This document shows, piece by piece, positions 1 to 5,786 of a stretch of 7,825 bases of DNA (position 1 is the stretch's first letter; each line of letters begins with the position of its first letter). Below the pieces are notes generated by a model, which saw only the letters and a list, made by a program, of their open reading frames with translations, did not search any database and had not been told where the DNA came from. This stretch comes from Candidatus Omnitrophota bacterium (GTDB lineage: Bacteria; Ratteibacteria; UBA8468; B48-G9; JAFGKM01), in NCBI GenBank assembly GCA_023818785.1, contig JAMWCO010000061.1:1-7825 (forward strand), given 5' to 3'. A program made the translations under genes and the position numbers.

Positions 1-86
1 ACTACTACAACATCATTCTCAACAACTTTACAAAATTTCTCATAAAAATCTTTTACAATAGATAAACTTATATCCTTTTCTGACAT
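1..86 (-). CDS. N-terminal fragment of an unidentified protein (cut by window start)
   Basis: An open frame reads leftwards from an ATG at 86-84 to the window edge, giving 28 codons. It begins MSEKDISLSIVKDFYEKF and continues with a KVVEND-type segment. A strong Shine-Dalgarno (AGGAGGT on the minus strand, 92-98) lies five bases upstream of the ATG, and a good promoter lies at 122-150, so the start is well supported. The visible residues suggest an amphipathic helix in a soluble protein, with no signal peptide or membrane segment. I do not recognise the family and too little is present to assign a function. It is divergent from the TtuA-like gene at 260. Confidence 0.75.
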   Translation of the reverse strand, partial: MSEKDISLSIVKDFYEKFCKVVENDVVV

Positions 87-121
87 ATTCTACCTCCTTT
101 CTTTTATTATTATTTTATTAC

Positions 122-150
122 ATTTTACCATAAAAAAATTTATTGGTCAA
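122..150 (-). promoter_or_regulatory. Sigma-70-type promoter for the leftward gene at 86
   Basis: Read on the minus strand, TTGACC (150-145) and TAAAAT (127-122) are separated by exactly 17 bases. TGG directly precedes the -10, giving an extended -10 (TGn). The predicted transcription start near 115 leaves a leader of about 29 bases that contains the Shine-Dalgarno at 92-98. This is a by-eye match. Confidence 0.6.
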
Positions 151-198
151 ATTTTTTAATCTAAAATTCCTATTTGTGATAAAATATTTAATCTTAAA

Positions 199-227
199 TT
201 GAGGATGAAAAACTTAATAGGTACTAT
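199..227 (+). promoter_or_regulatory. Candidate promoter for the TtuA-like gene
   Basis: TTGAGG (199-204) and TACTAT (222-227) are separated by 17 bases. The predicted start near 234 would give a leader of about 26 bases before the ATG at 260. The -10 matches consensus at only four of six positions and the region is very AT-rich, so a chance match is possible. The intergenic region 87-259 otherwise shows only AT-rich sequence. Confidence 0.4.
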
Positions 228-259
228 AAAGAAAACAAAATACTTGGAATAAAATCAAA

Positions 260-1126
260 ATGATAGAATTTAATCTTGAAAGTTATAAAAAAATAGTATT
301 TAAAACAATTAAAAAATATAACCTTATTGAAGAAGGAGATAATATTTTTGTTGGAGTATCTGGAGGGAAAGATAGTGGTTCTGCGTGTTATCTTGTATCT
401 AATTATATAAAACAAAATAGAATAAATTGTAAACTTGTGGCATTTTATATCAAACTTGGAAATTTTATTCCAGAAAGAATAGTAGATGTAATAAAAAAAC
501 AGGCAGATATATGTCAAATTGAATTAAAAATTTATAATGTAAATGATTTCGGAATATTTTATGAAAAAATTGCAAAACTTAATAGACCTATATGCAGTAG
601 TTGTGGAACAATTAAAAGATATTTAATGAATAAAATAATAAGACAAGAAGGAGCAACAAAATTATGTACAGGACATCACGGAGATGATTTTATAGTTTTC
701 TTTATGAAAAATCTAATTGGGAAAAATATTGAATGGATTTCAAAATTTACTCCTCTTGTTAAAGGAGAGAAAAAACAAATCTCAAGAATAAGACCATTAT
801 TTTTTGTTGGAGGAGATGATAATAAAAATTTCTGTGATAAAGTTGGGTTCCCATATATAAATGAAGATATATGTCCTCATAAGTTTTTAAAACAAAAAAT
901 AGATAGAAGAAGAGAAAAATGGTACCAAACTATAAAAGAAATATCTAAATGGCAACCAAATTTTAGAGAATATTTTTTAGAAGGTGTAATTGAAATTGCT
1001 AAAAATTTATATAAAAACTTATCATTACCTTTAGAATGTGAAATATGTGGAGAACCAACAAATAAAAAGATATGTAGTTATTGTAGATTATTGAAACTCC
1101 AAGAGAAAATAGAAAATCCTATTTAA
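260..1126 (+). CDS. TtuA/Ncs6-type tRNA 2-thiolation protein (ATP-pyrophosphatase) without N-terminal zinc finger
   Basis: This 288-residue protein belongs to the PP-loop ATP-pyrophosphatases that adenylate a tRNA uridine or cytidine and replace its oxygen with sulfur. The PP-loop SGGKDS is at 34-39. The three cysteines that hold an Fe-S cluster in TtuA are matched by C112 and C115 (CSSCG) and C205 (DICPH). TGHHGDD at 137-143 matches the family TGHNxDD motif. The C-terminal zinc finger is present (C260, C263, C272, C275; CEICGEPT...CSYC), which favours TtuA/Ncs6 over TtcA. The N-terminal zinc finger of classical TtuA is missing: the chain starts about 33 residues before the PP-loop, and an in-frame stop at 227-229 rules out a longer start. 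The ribosome binding site is weak (GGA near 246). TtuA makes 2-thiouridine at T-loop position 54, a modification linked to heat tolerance, but the exact target here is inferred. No TtuB-like sulfur carrier is nearby. Confidence 0.85.
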   Translation: MIEFNLESYKKIVFKTIKKYNLIEEGDNIFVGVSGGKDSGSACYLVSNYIKQNRINCKLVAFYIKLGNFIPERIVDVIKKQADICQIELKIYNVNDFGIFYEKIAKLNRPICSSCGTIKRYLMNKIIRQEGATKLCTGHHGDDFIVFFMKNLIGKNIEWISKFTPLVKGEKKQISRIRPLFFVGGDDNKNFCDKVGFPYINEDICPHKFLKQKIDRRREKWYQTIKEISKWQPNFREYFLEGVIEIAKNLYKNLSLPLECEICGEPTNKKICSYCRLLKLQEKIENPI

Positions 1127-2328
1127 ATCTTAACTTTATATTTTCTAAGAATCCCTATTTCTGGTAATTTACCAATAAGTGGTTTTGCATATTCAATAAA
1201 CTTTTCTGTAACCCAATTATTTTCATTATTTATAAATTCATCAGGCATAGACCTTGTTTCTTTCGCAACATTCTCAAGAGGAACAACTTCATAATAAACT
1301 TTATATTTTTTACCCTTTTCTCTTTTTATTGCAACGGACCCACTTTCATATTTCCCAACTGCATATTTTACAGCAAGTTCACCAACTTTATATGCTTCTT
1401 TAGCATCTACTTCTGAATAAATCCCTGGAAAAGACCTCTGTAAATAACCAAAAGTATCTGCTCTTATTCTACTTATTTTTAACTCTCTTCTTACAATATC
1501 TGCAAGTAAATCTCCAAGTGCTCCTGTCCCACTCAATTGAACATTTCCATGAGCATCTACTTCTTTTGTAAACTTTGCAGCAATTGGTTGGTTATTTTCA
1601 TCTGAAATCCCTTCTGATACTGCAACAAGACATCTCCCATATTTTTTATAAATTTCATCTACATCTTTAAGAAATTTTTCTATTATAAAAGGTCTCTCTG
1701 GGAAATAAATAAGATGTGGTGCATCATCTTCATAAATTTTTGCCAATGCACTTGCAGCAGTTAAAAATCCAGCATGTCTTCCCATTATAACATCAATTTT
1801 CACTCCAGGTAATGACTTATTATCAAAATTGTCTCCAATTATTGCCATTGCAACAAATTTTGCAGCAGAGCCATATCCAGGAGTATGGTCATTTTCTTTT
1901 AAATCATTATCTATTGTTTTTGGAATATGAAAACATTTAAACTCATATCCAACTTTTTTTGCATTCTCATTCAAAATATATGCAGTTTCTGCTGAATCAT
2001 TACCACCTATATAAAAGAAATATCTTATATTATATTTCTGCATATTTTTAAAAATTTCTTCACACTCTTCATCTTTTGGTTTCTTTCTTACACTTCCTAA
2101 AGCAGAACATGGAGTAAAAGCAACTTTTTTTAAATCTGAAACTTTTTCTTTTCTTAAATCAATAATATTCCCTTCAAGAATACCTTTAATTCCATATAAT
2201 GAACCAAAAATTTCTTTTATTTCATTATGTTTTTTACCCTCAATAATAGCACCTACTAAACTTTGATTAATAACAACAGTTGGACCACCACTTTGAGCAA
2301 TTAACATATTTCCTTTTACTTTCCCCAT
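1123..2328 (-). CDS. pfp: 6-phosphofructokinase, pyrophosphate-dependent type
   Basis: This 401-residue PFKA-superfamily enzyme phosphorylates fructose 6-phosphate to fructose 1,6-bisphosphate in cytoplasmic glycolysis. The phosphoryl-donor loop AQSGGPT is at 11-17. GGNDS (108-112) replaces the GGDGS of ATP enzymes, and PKTIDND (136-142) replaces PGTIDND. The Asp after GGN and the Lys after Pro are the two residues known to switch PFKs from ATP to PPi, so PPi use (reversible, serving glycolysis and gluconeogenesis) is likely. The sugar-phosphate-binding MGRHAGF is at 182-188, and a SEG motif follows. The length suits the roughly 400-residue PPi-PFK group rather than 320-residue bacterial ATP-PFKs. 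One oddity is Asn110 where most relatives have a Mg-binding Asp. The ATG at 2328 has a strong AGGAGGT at 2333-2339 and a promoter at 2348-2375. The stop shares two bases with that of the convergent TtuA-like gene. An ATP enzyme is less likely but not excluded. Confidence 0.92.
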   Translation of the reverse strand: MGKVKGNMLIAQSGGPTVVINQSLVGAIIEGKKHNEIKEIFGSLYGIKGILEGNIIDLRKEKVSDLKKVAFTPCSALGSVRKKPKDEECEEIFKNMQKYNIRYFFYIGGNDSAETAYILNENAKKVGYEFKCFHIPKTIDNDLKENDHTPGYGSAAKFVAMAIIGDNFDNKSLPGVKIDVIMGRHAGFLTAASALAKIYEDDAPHLIYFPERPFIIEKFLKDVDEIYKKYGRCLVAVSEGISDENNQPIAAKFTKEVDAHGNVQLSGTGALGDLLADIVRRELKISRIRADTFGYLQRSFPGIYSEVDAKEAYKVGELAVKYAVGKYESGSVAIKREKGKKYKVYYEVVPLENVAKETRSMPDEFINNENNWVTEKFIEYAKPLIGKLPEIGILRKYKVKI

Positions 2329-2347
2329 ATCTACCTCCTTTTTTAAA

Positions 2348-2375
2348 ATTATACATTAAAAATTGAAAATTTCAA
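2348..2375 (-). promoter_or_regulatory. Promoter for the phosphofructokinase gene
   Basis: On the minus strand, TTGAAA (2375-2370) and a consensus TATAAT (2353-2348) are separated by 16 bases. The predicted start near 2341 gives a leader of only about 13 bases, which just accommodates the Shine-Dalgarno at 2333-2339. It overlaps the opposite promoter at 2363-2391. Confidence 0.65.
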
Positions 2376-2377
2376 TT
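2361..2377. promoter_or_regulatory. 17-nt perfect palindrome overlapping both -35 boxes of divergent promoters
   Basis: AATTGAAA, a central A (2369), then TTTCAATT form an inverted repeat with eight-base arms. The TTGAAA in each orientation is the -35 hexamer of one of the two divergent promoters. It could be a repressor or activator operator, or simply two -35 boxes that happen to be symmetrical. The perfect arms extend two bases beyond the hexamers on each side. Confidence 0.5.
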
Positions 2378-2391
2378 AAAAATGGTAATAT
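2363..2391 (+). promoter_or_regulatory. Promoter for the GGDEF-tmk-holB cluster
   Basis: TTGAAA (2363-2368), a 17-base spacer and TAATAT (2386-2391), with TGG directly before the -10 (extended -10). The predicted transcription start is at about 2398, exactly the GTG chosen as start of the GGDEF gene. It is the only promoter-like element I see upstream of the four co-directional genes. Confidence 0.6.
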
Positions 2392-2397
2392 ATTTTT

Positions 2398-3624
2398 GTG
2401 GAAGGAAAAAGATTGTTAATATTAAGTGAAATTTTATTGTTTGTTGTCTTTACAACAGTTTTATTTTTTACTTCTGCATTTTTTGAACCATTAGTTCCTT
2501 TAAAATATCTTATCAAAGAAATATTCCCATCTTTATTAATTGCCTCTTTTTTCTTATTTTTATGTTTCAAACTCATAGAATATTATCATTATCAAATTTT
2601 AAATCAAAAACGACTTATGGAAACTTTAAATCTTCATTTATATAAATTAAGTTCTGATTTAAAAATTGAAAAAATGTTCCAAAATTGTCTTGAAATTTTA
2701 ATTGATTTTTATAAAGGTGATATTGGCTTAATAGTTGTTATAGATGAAAAACTTAAAAAATTTATTTCAACAGATGTAATTGCAATAAATGTACAAAATA
2801 TTCCAAAAGAAGTTGAAAAAGAAGAAAATTATACTTATATTACTCTCTCTCCAAATAGAATATCAAGTAAAGAAGAAGAAAAAATAAAGAAAATAATTTA
2901 TGAATATAGTTTAAACAAATGTAAAGGGATAATAACTCTTCCTATATCAAGTGAGAATGAAACAAAAGCAATTGGAATAGTTGGTATATATACAAAAACA
3001 CAAAAAGAGATTTTAAGCATATTTAATAGAATAAAAACAATTGTTGAAATATTTTTAACTCATTTAAATTTAGAAATTGAAAATTCTATTTTACATGAAC
3101 AACTTAATATCGCTTCAATAACTGACCCTTCAACTGATTTATATAATAGAAGATATTTTAGCATTAGATTGAAAGAAGAATTTTCTAAAGCAAAAAGAGA
3201 AGGGTATCCAATTTCAATTATGATTTCTGACCTTGATAATTTTAAAAAATATGTTGATAGTTATGGACATCCAATGGGAGATATTATTTTGAAAGAAGTT
3301 GCCAATGTTGTTAAAATTTCTTTAAGAGAAACAGATATTATATGCAAATTTGGAGGAGATGAATTTGCTTATCTATTACCATTTTCTACAAGTATAGAGG
3401 CAAAAATAGTTGCTGAAAGGGTTAAAAACAATATAGAGAATTTTAGATTTTTACAAGGATATGTTGATGAAAATGTCTCCCTTACTTTAAGTTTTGGGAT
3501 TGCAAGTTTTCCAGAACATGGAAATTCAGAAAATGAAATTTTAGCAAAAGCAGATAACGCACTTTTTAAGGCTAAAAGTATGGGAAAAAATAAAATTATG
3601 ATATATGAAGAGAAAGGAGGATAA
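2398..3624 (+). CDS. Membrane-anchored GGDEF (diguanylate cyclase) protein with GAF-like sensor
   Basis: Likely diguanylate cyclase making cyclic di-GMP from two GTP. Two membrane helices (about 6-28 and 42-60) are followed by a helical linker, a GAF-like region (about 85-230) and a GGDEF domain (about 240-405). The active-site loop is intact (GGDEF, 319-323). The inhibitory I-site RETD (310-313) has the same five-residue spacing to GGDEF as PleD. DLDNF supplies the metal Asp. The usual Asn of FKxxND, which contacts guanine, is Val286 (FKKYVD), so activity should not be assumed. Start choice: GTG at 2398 has no Shine-Dalgarno but lies on the predicted transcription start, and it gives KR before the first helix, fitting the positive-inside rule. 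TTG at 2413 with AAGGA six bases upstream (2402-2406) is a serious alternative, shortening the protein by five residues. The stop is one base before the next gene. Confidence 0.85.
   Translation: MEGKRLLILSEILLFVVFTTVLFFTSAFFEPLVPLKYLIKEIFPSLLIASFFLFLCFKLIEYYHYQILNQKRLMETLNLHLYKLSSDLKIEKMFQNCLEILIDFYKGDIGLIVVIDEKLKKFISTDVIAINVQNIPKEVEKEENYTYITLSPNRISSKEEEKIKKIIYEYSLNKCKGIITLPISSENETKAIGIVGIYTKTQKEILSIFNRIKTIVEIFLTHLNLEIENSILHEQLNIASITDPSTDLYNRRYFSIRLKEEFSKAKREGYPISIMISDLDNFKKYVDSYGHPMGDIILKEVANVVKISLRETDIICKFGGDEFAYLLPFSTSIEAKIVAERVKNNIENFRFLQGYVDENVSLTLSFGIASFPEHGNSENEILAKADNALFKAKSMGKNKIMIYEEKGG
3613..3620 (+). promoter_or_regulatory. Ribosome binding site deciding the start of the next gene
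   Basis: AAAGGAGG lies inside the last codons of the GGDEF gene, five bases before the ATG at 3626. A longer reading from the ATG at 3605 would put this site inside the coding region and leave that start without one, so 3626 is preferred. Confidence 0.75.
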
Positions 3625-3625
3625 G

Positions 3626-4189
3626 ATGATTAATGAATTTATTATTTCTCTTTTCCTTATCTCAATACTTTTTATTATGTATATCCTTTCATCAATTTTA
3701 TTTAATATAAAAAAGAAAAAAGGCATAATTTCTTTAATTTTATGTCTAATATTTACATTTTTTGCTTCTTATTATGTTTATCTTGTTTTTTATCAAAAAA
3801 TGATAATGAGTAGTTTTGAAAATTATGAAAAAATAAACAAAATAGTTATAAAACCAGAACTTCAAAGAAGAAAAAGTAATAATGGAGTCCTTCTTAACCT
3901 ACAAATAAATAATGATTTTATTAAGGTAGGTTTAGGAGATGAAATTGAAATTAAAAAAAATACAAATTTTATAATTAGTAATATTGAGGGAATAGATAAA
4001 GAAAATTTTAAGGTAAATCTTGTTGGTTTTGTTGGAAATAAAAAGTATAATGATGGAAATGATATTGGATATAAAATTAATTATAAAGATATGAAAAAAG
4101 ATAAGGAAATTAGTAAAGATAAATATGAAATAAAGATAAAAAAAGGTGATAAAGAAATTGGTTCTGTTTATATAAAATTTGTTGATTGA
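3626..4189 (+). CDS. Unknown two-helix membrane protein with extracytoplasmic domain
   Basis: A 187-residue protein that I do not recognise. Two hydrophobic helices (about 5-26 and 33-56) are separated by KKKK at 29-32. The positive-inside rule puts that loop in the cytoplasm, so both the N-terminus and the roughly 130-residue C-terminal part should face outwards. The C-terminal part alternates hydrophobic and charged residues (VLLNLQIN, FIKVGLGDEIEI, FKVNLVGFVG, YEIKIKKGDKEIG), suggesting a beta-rich fold, and is lysine-rich. No catalytic motif, lipobox or cysteine pair is visible. It starts one base after the GGDEF stop with a strong ribosome binding site, and tmk follows 13 bases after its TGA stop, so it is almost certainly co-transcribed with both. 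A link to envelope sensing by the GGDEF protein is only a guess from position. Confidence 0.75.
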   Translation: MINEFIISLFLISILFIMYILSSILFNIKKKKGIISLILCLIFTFFASYYVYLVFYQKMIMSSFENYEKINKIVIKPELQRRKSNNGVLLNLQINNDFIKVGLGDEIEIKKNTNFIISNIEGIDKENFKVNLVGFVGNKKYNDGNDIGYKINYKDMKKDKEISKDKYEIKIKKGDKEIGSVYIKFVD

Positions 4190-4202
4190 AAGGATGTTTT
4201 AA

Positions 4203-4856
4203 ATGAATAAAAAAGGGATTATAGTAAGTTTTGAAGGAATTGATGGGTCTGGGAAAACAACACTTGTTAAAAAATTCTATAAATATTTAATTAAAAAAAA
4301 ATATGATGTGGTTGTTTTGCATGAACCAGGTGGAACAAAAATTGGAGAAAAAATAAGAAGAATTCTTTTAGATAAAAATGAAAAAATCAATAAATTTTGT
4401 GAACTTTTTCTTTATCTTGCAAGCAGAGCGCAGTTGATTGAAGAAAAAATAGAAAAATATCTAAAAGAAGGAAAGATTATAATACTTGATAGATATATTG
4501 ACTCAACCTTTGCATATCAAGGATATGGAAGAGATATATCATTAAAGTTTATTGAAAAAATACATAAAAACTTTTTTGGGGAAAAAATCATTCCAAATAT
4601 TACATTTTTGATAGATGAAAAACCAGAAAACCTAATTAAAGTTTTGAAAAATAAAAGAACTGATAGAATAGAGAAAGAGTCAATTGAATTTCAAAGAAAG
4701 ATAAGGAATGGATACTTAAAATTAGCAAAGAAAAATAGAAGAATAAAAATTATAAAAAGAGAAAATAAAGAAAAGACATTTGAAAAAGTTATAAGTAAAT
4801 GGGAAGAATTTATAAATGAGAATAGATTCTATAAAAAGTATTATATTGAAAACTAA
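4203..4856 (+). CDS. tmk: Thymidylate kinase (dTMP kinase)
   Basis: This 217-residue enzyme phosphorylates dTMP to dTDP with ATP, an essential cytoplasmic step in dTTP supply for replication. The Walker A loop GIDGSGKT is at 12-19, the dTMP-binding EPGGT at 41-45, SRAQLI at 74-79, and the DRY motif at 96-98 followed by DSTFAYQG. The LID/C-terminal region has KRTDRIEKE and FQRKIRNGYLKLA, all in family order. The P-loop Arg found in one class of bacterial enzymes is not present (DGSGKT), and the KRTDR segment supplies basic LID residues. The length is normal. The ATG at 4203 has AAAGGA (4189-4194) eight bases upstream. The 3' end overlaps holB by 41 bases, a common bacterial pairing. Confidence 0.96.
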   Translation: MNKKGIIVSFEGIDGSGKTTLVKKFYKYLIKKKYDVVVLHEPGGTKIGEKIRRILLDKNEKINKFCELFLYLASRAQLIEEKIEKYLKEGKIIILDRYIDSTFAYQGYGRDISLKFIEKIHKNFFGEKIIPNITFLIDEKPENLIKVLKNKRTDRIEKESIEFQRKIRNGYLKLAKKNRRIKIIKRENKEKTFEKVISKWEEFINENRFYKKYYIEN

Positions 4857-5661
4857 AGAAAAAAATAAAATACAAAATTCATATATAATTTATGGTGGAG
4901 ATAGAAAAAAAAGGGAAGAAATTGCTTTATTTTTAAGTGGTATTTTAAATTGTGAAAATGGTATATTCTGCGAAAAATGTGAGAGTTGTGAAAAGATAAA
5001 AAATAATACACACCCTGATATAAGATGGATATTCCCAGAAAAAAGTATATTATCAATAGATGAAGTAAAAACAGTTAAAGAAGATATTTTTATTAAGCCA
5101 TATTATAACAAATACAAAATTTACATATTTCAGGTTGAATATATAAAAGAGGAAGCAGCCAGTTCTTTTTTAAAAATAATTGAAGAGCCACCCTTTTATG
5201 GGATAATTATAATAATTTGTCCAAATATAAATTTTTTGTTGCCAACTATAATTTCAAGATGTTCAAAAATATATTTAAATTATACTTTACCAGAATACAA
5301 AGAAGAATTTGAAAAATATAAAGAAGAATTTGTTGAATTTATAAAATTAACTGAAGATAAAAAATTTTCTGATTTTTTTAAAAAAATTGATTTATTCTGT
5401 AAAAATAGAAAAAGAGAAGAGATAGAAACATGGATTGAAAGTATTTTGTTTTATATTAGAGATTCCTTCTTCTATAATTTAAGTTTTTCTAAAGAGTTTT
5501 TAATAAATAAAAATTTTGAAAAAAAGATAGATATTTCTATTGATATAAATTTAATGGAAAAATTATGGGAAGTAAAACAAAGAATTAAGTATAATATAAA
5601 CACAAAATTGGCTATAGAAAATTTAATATTTCAAATTATACTTGCGAATGATAAGTTATAA
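4816..5661 (+). CDS. holB: DNA polymerase III delta-prime subunit (clamp loader)
   Basis: This 281-residue clamp-loader subunit works with delta and tau/gamma to load the beta sliding clamp. Evidence: a zinc module with C46, C52, C55 and C58 followed by HPD (66-68); AASSFLKIIEEPP (114-126), matching the family AANALLKTLEEPP; and the SRC motif (147-149), which carries the arginine finger. The Walker A region is degenerate (YGGDRKKREEIA instead of GxxGxGKT), so it probably does not bind ATP, as is usual for delta-prime. The protein is slightly shorter than the 300-330 residue norm, with a divergent C-terminal third (about 165-281). The ATG at 4816 lies within tmk with a GGGAAGAA-type site at 4801-4808. 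An in-frame TTG at 4846 would trim ten residues. The 41-base overlap suggests translational coupling to tmk. Confidence 0.93.
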   Translation: MRIDSIKSIILKTKEKNKIQNSYIIYGGDRKKREEIALFLSGILNCENGIFCEKCESCEKIKNNTHPDIRWIFPEKSILSIDEVKTVKEDIFIKPYYNKYKIYIFQVEYIKEEAASSFLKIIEEPPFYGIIIIICPNINFLLPTIISRCSKIYLNYTLPEYKEEFEKYKEEFVEFIKLTEDKKFSDFFKKIDLFCKNRKREEIETWIESILFYIRDSFFYNLSFSKEFLINKNFEKKIDISIDINLMEKLWEVKQRIKYNINTKLAIENLIFQIILANDKL

Positions 5662-5701
5662 AAGATGTAGTAAAATATAAAAAAATAGAGGGAAATAACA
5701 A

Positions 5702-5784
5702 GCCGAAGTGGCGGAATGGCAGACGCGCCAGGTTCAGGACCTGGTGAGGATAACCTCGTAGGGGTTCAAATCCCCTCTTCGGCA
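5702..5784 (+). tRNA. tRNA-Leu (anticodon CAG)
   Basis: This is a complete class II cloverleaf of 83 bases. The acceptor stem is GCCGAAG (5702-5708) with CTTCGGC (5777-5783) and discriminator A at 5784. The anticodon stem CCAGG/CCTGG encloses loop TTCAGGA with anticodon CAG at 5735-5737, reading the leucine codon CUG. A long variable arm (GAGG-ATAA-CCTC, 5746-5757) and T-arm AGGGG-TTCAAAT-CCCCT (5760-5776) complete it. The 3' CCA is not encoded (TAC follows), so a CCA-adding enzyme is needed. T54, the site used by TtuA enzymes, is present. It lies 40 bases after holB. A TAAAAT at 5671-5676 could be its -10 but has no good -35, so it may be processed from the holB transcript. Confidence 0.97.
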
Positions 5785-5786
5785 TA

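Noticed and set aside
224..517. Minus-strand open frame of 97 codons
   Set aside because: It lies antisense to the TtuA-like gene, is rich in Phe/Ile/Tyr from AT-rich reverse codons, and has no motif.
2376..2576. Minus-strand open frame of 66 codons
   Set aside because: It is antisense to the GGDEF membrane segment, covers the divergent promoter and has a low-complexity product.
3605..3625. Longer start (ATG at 3605) for the unknown membrane protein
   Set aside because: The strong AAAGGAGG at 3613-3620 serves the ATG at 3626, and the extra seven residues are basic and would sit on the side predicted to face outwards.
3541..3726. Minus-strand open frame of 61 codons
   Set aside because: It is antisense to the GGDEF/membrane-protein junction, with no supported start.
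4853..5056. Minus-strand open frame of 67 codons
   Set aside because: It is antisense to the well-supported holB gene, with a hydrophobic low-complexity product.
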